Shown: positions 60,701 through 64,000 of the stretch, piece after piece
How the letters are laid out: every line of letters starts with the position of its first letter
Numbering within the stretch: position 1 is the first letter of the stretch
NCBI GenBank assembly: GCA_964454025.1
Contig: CAYVRP010000004.1
Location: forward strand, 1-64,000
Length of the DNA: 64,000 nucleotides
Origin: JAFGBI01 sp964454025
GTDB taxonomy: Bacteria > Myxococcota_A > Polyangia > Polyangiales > Polyangiaceae
Reading direction: 5' to 3'
Program-made: the position numbers and the translations under genes
The notes under the pieces: model-generated
What the model saw: the letters and a program-made list of their open reading frames with translations, nothing else
Told to the model about the DNA's origin: nothing
Databases searched by the model: none

Positions 60701-61076
60701 GTACCTCGACGGGAGCACCACCGACCGAACCGAGCGCATCGAGCGGTTCCAGAGCGACCCGACCATTCCGGTCTTCCTGATCAGCCTCAAGGCGGGCGGG
60801 ACCGGCCTCAACCTGACGGCCGCCGACACGGTGATCCACTTCGACCCCTGGTGGAACCCGGCGGTCGAGGACCAGGCGTCCGACCGCGCTCACCGGATTG
60901 GTCAGACCAAGGTGGTGACCGTCTACCGGCTGGTGGCCGCCGGCACCATCGAGGAGAAGATCCTCGAGCTCAAGCAGAAGAAGAAGGACCTCGTGGCGGC
61001 CGTCCTCAGCGAGGACTCCCCGGCGGGCAAGAAGCTCACGCGCGAGGACCTCGACGACCTGTTCCGGCTGGAGTGA
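57780..61076 (+). CDS. SNF2-family helicase with SWIM zinc finger
   Basis: 1098 aa. A SWIM finger at about 72-92 (FCTCPAFQKTSQHCKH) is followed by a Pro/Ala/Gln linker and a long middle region (about 160-620). The SNF2 ATPase starts near 630: LRPYQEQGLSWLKF, Walker A DDMGLGKTVQT near 660, the DEAQ box (ILDEAQNIKN) near 755. Helicase C follows (STTDRTERIERFQ, GTGLNLTAADTVIHFDPWWN, SDRAHRIGQTK). It is an ATP-driven DNA translocase acting on nucleoprotein; its target is unknown. The start is TTG 57780, 34 bp after the pyrophosphatase homologue, so possibly one transcript. Confidence 0.9.
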   Translation: MSSISETLSTLSDRGLRRLLGARTFLRGLDYEKRKVVEEVEVTESSARGRVRGSDPDPYETTIRLGGDGITSFCTCPAFQKTSQHCKHVAALLITVRNQARAQMPRQPPQPAPPPAAAAAAPAPQDQSKASRRRDRRRRVQSQQHAVPPGMQLPPTVSASARSTGIGAWLAPQGLVRSRPLEFRVHVRQGGLTVTVLDTDARVPLLPSVALSWQAHSPTPERDALRVLARFESGNPRHPAVDIRGEDAAELLPHLVGLRVLLEPALMQLRFVDEPIRPRFDLEMVGNDTIVCKAIFVRNGDGRRFHLASGGWFEGAPGWHIDTSEGTARPLDRRVAPAALARLLRSPTIAEPASELIALITDGLPRVAVEMGAELPDLSQVADVTDLEPTFRLRATGSLTEVSASLTACYGDEEVEIRADGMSPPVRIIPPREGQKRAKVIRFDIVAQQRAAEELASLGLAPDESGALFVAEGDRAIQFWAEGVGSLPETWDLYVPEDLVGAQVRRGFVGMNARVSSGVDWLAVKVTYESEGVGVDRAELERCLREGKKFVKLSDNSFAQFDPERVRAMMDREVELLASTGKSGKLSLSQAGRVQELLQHAESATIAASTRALFEKLGNISEITPAKRPRGLKAVLRPYQEQGLSWLKFIDGLGSGGVLADDMGLGKTVQTIALFMALKHEKKGLRALIVAPTSVVTNWVREIERFAPTLTTALWHGAGRREQKKDLGNVNVIITSYALLRRDIDLLKKIKLDYAILDEAQNIKNPLSATAQAARELLADRRLALTGTPIENRLSEIWSIFEFVSPGLLPSLPKFEEKFARPIDQGDSRTAARLRAIIHPFILRRTKLEVAKDLPPKIEVDKIVDLAPDQRAIYTQVLREVRAQVLGEVERAGLAKSQLHILAGLTKLRQAACDPRLLGLPREFSHDDSGKLSALRELVDEVQSGGHKVLVFSQFVSMLKLVRDALDEDRVKYEYLDGSTTDRTERIERFQSDPTIPVFLISLKAGGTGLNLTAADTVIHFDPWWNPAVEDQASDRAHRIGQTKVVTVYRLVAAGTIEEKILELKQKKKDLVAAVLSEDSPAGKKLTREDLDDLFRLE

Positions 61077-61133
61077 GCGCCGCTGAGCTCATCGCGCCCC
61101 CGTCCGCCCCGGAGCCCGCCGCCCAGCGCCCGG

Positions 61134-62258
61134 TCACCGGCGCATCGAGACGCCCATCAGTAGACCGAACCCGATGAGCGAGGTGATCAGGCTCGATCCC
61201 CCGTAGGAGAACAGCGGGAGCGTGATCCCCACCACGGGCAAGAGCCCCATCGCCATCCCCGCGTTGGCCAGCGTATGCCAGAAGACCACCGCGCCCACGC
61301 CGATCGACACGGCCGCCCCGAAGCGGTCCTTGGCCTGGGAGGCCACGTGGATGGACCAGATGCAGAGGAACGCGTAGGTCCCGAGGAGGGTCAGCCCCCC
61401 GAGCAGTCCCCAGTCCTCCGCGAACACCGCGAGCGGGAAGTCGCTGAACTGGTCGGGCAGGAACCCGAACTGGTTCTGCGTCCCCTGCATGAACCCCTCG
61501 CCCCAGAAGCCTCCGTTCCCGATCGCGATGCGCGACTGGAGCGCGTGCCAGCCGGCCCCCGTCTTGTCCGCCTCGGGATCGAGGAAGCTCGTGATGCGAT
61601 CGCGCTGGTAGCCGTGCATCCCGTACTTCCAGATCAGGGTCGCCCCCAGCCCAATCAGCCCCGCCAGGGTGATCAGCGTCCGGGGCCGGATTCGCGTCAT
61701 GGAGAGCATGGTGCCCGCCGTGAACAGGTACACGAGCGCCGTGCCCAGGTCGGGCTGCACCATGACCAGCGCCACGGGGAGGGCCGTGAGGGCGAGCGCC
61801 GGCAGCAGGTCCACCAGGCTGCGCGGCTCGGTCTTCGGATCGTCGTGGAGGTGCTTCGCGAGGACGATCACGAGCAGGATCTTCATGAACTCGCTGGGCT
61901 GGAAGTTGAACCAGCCAAGCTCTATCCAGCGCCGCGCCCCGCGCGTGTCCGCCCCGAGCACGAAGACGAGGCAAAGCGTCAGGATGCCGACCGCGTAGGT
62001 CGGATACGCGAGCCGCTCGTACTGGCGGTAATCGATGGCCGCCACCAGGATCCCGGCGAGCATCCCCACCACGAGCCAGTAGATCTGGGTGACGTAGACG
62101 TCGGCGAGCCCGGCCCTTGCCCCCGCGCCGATGTAGGGGCTGGTCGCGCTGTACAGGTTGACCACGCCCATGGTGGCAACGGCGACGAGCCCCGTCATCA
62201 GGTACCAGTCGACCTGCACCCCGGAACGAAACGATACCCGGTCACCGCCCCGTGCCAT
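61134..62258 (-). CDS. rodA: Rod-shape peptidoglycan glycosyltransferase RodA
   Basis: 374 aa, SEDS family with about 10 TM helices. The signature residues lie in WIELGWFNFQPSEFMKILLV, the catalytic Asp in the large-loop segment (QPDLGTALVYLFTAG) and NAGMAMGLLPVVGITLPLFS near the C-terminus. RodA polymerises glycan chains in the elongasome with PBP2. The ATG at 62258 overlaps the mrdA stop (ATGA); the frame open further upstream is a shadow of mrdA. It converges with the SNF2 gene. Confidence 0.95.
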   Translation of the reverse strand: MARGGDRVSFRSGVQVDWYLMTGLVAVATMGVVNLYSATSPYIGAGARAGLADVYVTQIYWLVVGMLAGILVAAIDYRQYERLAYPTYAVGILTLCLVFVLGADTRGARRWIELGWFNFQPSEFMKILLVIVLAKHLHDDPKTEPRSLVDLLPALALTALPVALVMVQPDLGTALVYLFTAGTMLSMTRIRPRTLITLAGLIGLGATLIWKYGMHGYQRDRITSFLDPEADKTGAGWHALQSRIAIGNGGFWGEGFMQGTQNQFGFLPDQFSDFPLAVFAEDWGLLGGLTLLGTYAFLCIWSIHVASQAKDRFGAAVSIGVGAVVFWHTLANAGMAMGLLPVVGITLPLFSYGGSSLITSLIGFGLLMGVSMRR

Positions 62259-64000
62259 CAGAGCTCCTCGTCGTCCGGGTCGTGGCGCGCCGCCGCGCGC
62301 GTGGCCTTGAGTCGTTGCCACTCGGCGACGACGCGCATGGCGACCGGAACGGCGTTCTTCCCGCCACCGCCGCCGTGCTCGACGAGCACCACGATCGCGA
62401 TCTCGGGCGCCGCCGAGGGCGCGAAGCCCGCGAACCAGGCGTGGTCTCGGTTGAAGTACCAGACCTTGTCTGGATCGACACCGCGGGGCGTCGCCCGGCT
62501 CACCTGGGCGGTCCCGGTCTTGCCGGCCATGTCGACCCCGGCGATACGCTCTGCGTAGGCGGTGCCGCTCCGCTCGGAGACGACCCCCGCGAGCGCCTTC
62601 ATGACCAGAGCGCGGTGGTCCTGGTCGAGCTCGATCACGCGCCGAACCCGCGGCGGGAACTCCTGCACGACGGTCCCGTCGCTGGTTTCTATGCTCCGGA
62701 TCACCTGTGGCTGATAGAGCGTACCGCCGTTGGCGAGGGCGGCGTAGGCGAGCGCCTCCTGCAGGACGGTCACCGTCGAGGCTCCCTGCCCGATGGACGC
62801 GAGCAGGGTGTAGCCGCCCATGAACGCCCCCTTGTAGCGGCGGGTGTACCAACTTCGCGTCGGCATCCGGCCCGGCGCCTCGGGGTTGATGCCGATCCCT
62901 GTCTTGGTACCGAAGCCGAAGTCACGCCCGATCTTGGCCAGACGATCGATGCCGGTCTTGCCAGGAGCGTTCTGCAACGCCTCACCGAGCGCGTAGAAGT
63001 AGGTGTTGCAGGACTGCACGATGGCCTCGTGGAGGTTGACGTGGCCGTGCACCCCCGTGCAGCGGAAGTAGCGTTTGCCGTACCAGTACCCTCCCCGGCA
63101 GACCACCTGCGTGCGCGAGTCGATCAGGCGATCCCCGAGGCCAGCCAGCGCGCTGAAGGGCTTGTACGTGGAGCCTGGCGGGTAGGCGGCGGAGATCGTC
63201 TTGTCGAGAGTCGGCCGCAGCGGGTCGGCGTACAGCCGCCGGAAGGTTTCGCGCACGGCCCGGGTGCCGCTCCCGCCCGACACGACGTTCGGATCGAAGC
63301 TCGGCTTCGAGTAGGCGGCCAGGAGACGACCCGTCCGGACGTCCACCACCGCGACCGCCCCCGCGAGGTGAACGCGCATCGCGGCATCGACGGCGCGCAT
63401 CAGCTCGATGTCGATGGTGAGCGAGATGTCCCGTCCGGGGACCGGATCCAGCTGCCGGGGCTCGTCCAGGTACTTGGCCTCGATCTCCTCGGGGTTGAGG
63501 TTGGGGCGGCTCAGCCCGCGCACCACCTTCTTCCAGCCGCGCTGGCCCCGCAGGTAGCTCTCCCAGCGCCGCTCCACCCCGATGGCGCCGACGCGATCAC
63601 CGGACCGATACCCGTGGTCGCCGAGGCGAGCCAGGATCTCCGCGTCGACCTCCCGCATGTAGCCGAGCACGTGCGCCCCGAGCTCACCGTGCGGATAGTA
63701 TCGGACGGGCACCGGCGCCACCTCCACCCCCGCGAGCCCCTCGCCGGGCCGCGCCTTGCGGCCGCGCACCTCGTGGGTCTTGAGCGCGGCGACGACGTCG
63801 CGGCTGACGTCAACCTGGAGCAACGTCTGCTGCATCCGCCGGGGACCCTGCCGCGCCTCGCGAATGTACGCCTCCAGCGTCGCGCGGGTTTCGGCGTCGA
63901 GCCCCATCAACTGCACGACCCGCGGCCATGTGCTTTCGAGATCGATGATCCCGGGCGTGACGTAGACGTTGTAGGAGGGACGATTCGCCGCTAGCACCGT
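62258..64000 (-). CDS. mrdA: Penicillin-binding protein 2 (transpeptidase), cut by the window edge
   Basis: About 580 residues are visible; the N-terminal TM anchor is beyond position 64000. The pedestal domain (RPSYNVYVTP) is followed by the transpeptidase domain with SxxK (PPGSTYKPF), SxN (SCNTYFY) and KTGTAQ. PBP2 crosslinks the strands made by RodA, and the 4-bp overlap couples the two genes. mreBCD usually lie just upstream in such operons, outside this window. The visible part shows no lesion. Confidence 0.94.
   Translation of the reverse strand, partial: TVLAANRPSYNVYVTPGIIDLESTWPRVVQLMGLDAETRATLEAYIREARQGPRRMQQTLLQVDVSRDVVAALKTHEVRGRKARPGEGLAGVEVAPVPVRYYPHGELGAHVLGYMREVDAEILARLGDHGYRSGDRVGAIGVERRWESYLRGQRGWKKVVRGLSRPNLNPEEIEAKYLDEPRQLDPVPGRDISLTIDIELMRAVDAAMRVHLAGAVAVVDVRTGRLLAAYSKPSFDPNVVSGGSGTRAVRETFRRLYADPLRPTLDKTISAAYPPGSTYKPFSALAGLGDRLIDSRTQVVCRGGYWYGKRYFRCTGVHGHVNLHEAIVQSCNTYFYALGEALQNAPGKTGIDRLAKIGRDFGFGTKTGIGINPEAPGRMPTRSWYTRRYKGAFMGGYTLLASIGQGASTVTVLQEALAYAALANGGTLYQPQVIRSIETSDGTVVQEFPPRVRRVIELDQDHRALVMKALAGVVSERSGTAYAERIAGVDMAGKTGTAQVSRATPRGVDPDKVWYFNRDHAWFAGFAPSAAPEIAIVVLVEHGGGGGKNAVPVAMRVVAEWQRLKATRAAARHDPDDEEL

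Overview
The window is about 70% GC by eye and densely coded. Its gene content suggests a Myxococcota (myxobacterial, probably Polyangia-type) chromosome. Pointers are an AgmX/GltJ-like protein (zinc ribbon, GYF_2, TM, TonB-like end), a Tgl/PilF-like TPR lipoprotein, two ExbB/ExbD1/ExbD2 motor-type clusters, MopE-type metal-binding repeats, an HRDVSPQN eukaryote-like Ser/Thr kinase, and many zinc-ribbon or Pro/Ala-rich proteins. This is inferred from gene families; there is no 16S rRNA here. I see no insertion sequence, prophage or CRISPR array.

Layout. 0-8 kb: tRNA-Pro(GGG) on the minus strand, then a forward housekeeping run: tsaB, a Crp/Fnr regulator, a Tgl-like lipoprotein, a RodZ-like HTH membrane protein, recO, murJ and engB. 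A reverse membrane protein and tRNA-Val(CAC) follow. 8-14.5 kb: an outer-membrane-type barrel, a 1198-aa lipase-like lipoprotein and a PLP enzyme of the D-cysteine desulfhydrase family. 14.5-22.5 kb (reverse): FHA protein, a polytopic sulfatase-superfamily protein with a MopE motif, xerC, an ABC-2 permease coupled to a small membrane protein, and a Cys-rich repeat lipoprotein. 22.6-32.8 kb: a degenerate histidine-kinase-like protein, a single-domain response regulator, a TerB-like protein, a 660-aa unknown, a zinc-ribbon membrane protein, a beta-propeller protein, erpA, an rpoH-type sigma factor with an unusual leader, and rnpB with its terminator.

32.8-42.5 kb is one long reverse array: Ser/Thr kinase, hybrid histidine kinase, NtrC-type regulator, queA, tgt, a GspE_N-receiver-TPR fusion and the AgmX-like protein. 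42.7-48.7 kb (forward): a small conserved protein, a LysM3-M15 peptidase, a zinc-ribbon protein and clpS-clpA. 49.3-55.1 kb holds two divergent ExbB/TolQ + ExbD + ExbD clusters around a 602-bp regulatory gap; the reverse one ends in an accessory 385-aa anchored protein. 55.6-64 kb: a membrane pyrophosphatase homologue that has lost its catalytic residues, a SWIM/SNF2 helicase, then reverse rodA and mrdA (PBP2, cut by the right edge).

Cell-envelope work dominates: lipid II flipping (MurJ), elongasome synthesis (RodA/PBP2), peptidoglycan binding and cleavage (LysM-M15), proton-driven motors and pilus or gliding-type factors. The strongest candidates for something undescribed are the dead membrane pyrophosphatase beside the motor cluster, the paired ExbBD2 modules with their accessory protein, the tandem-degenerate kinase, and the rpoH leader with two related palindromes and a terminator-like hairpin.
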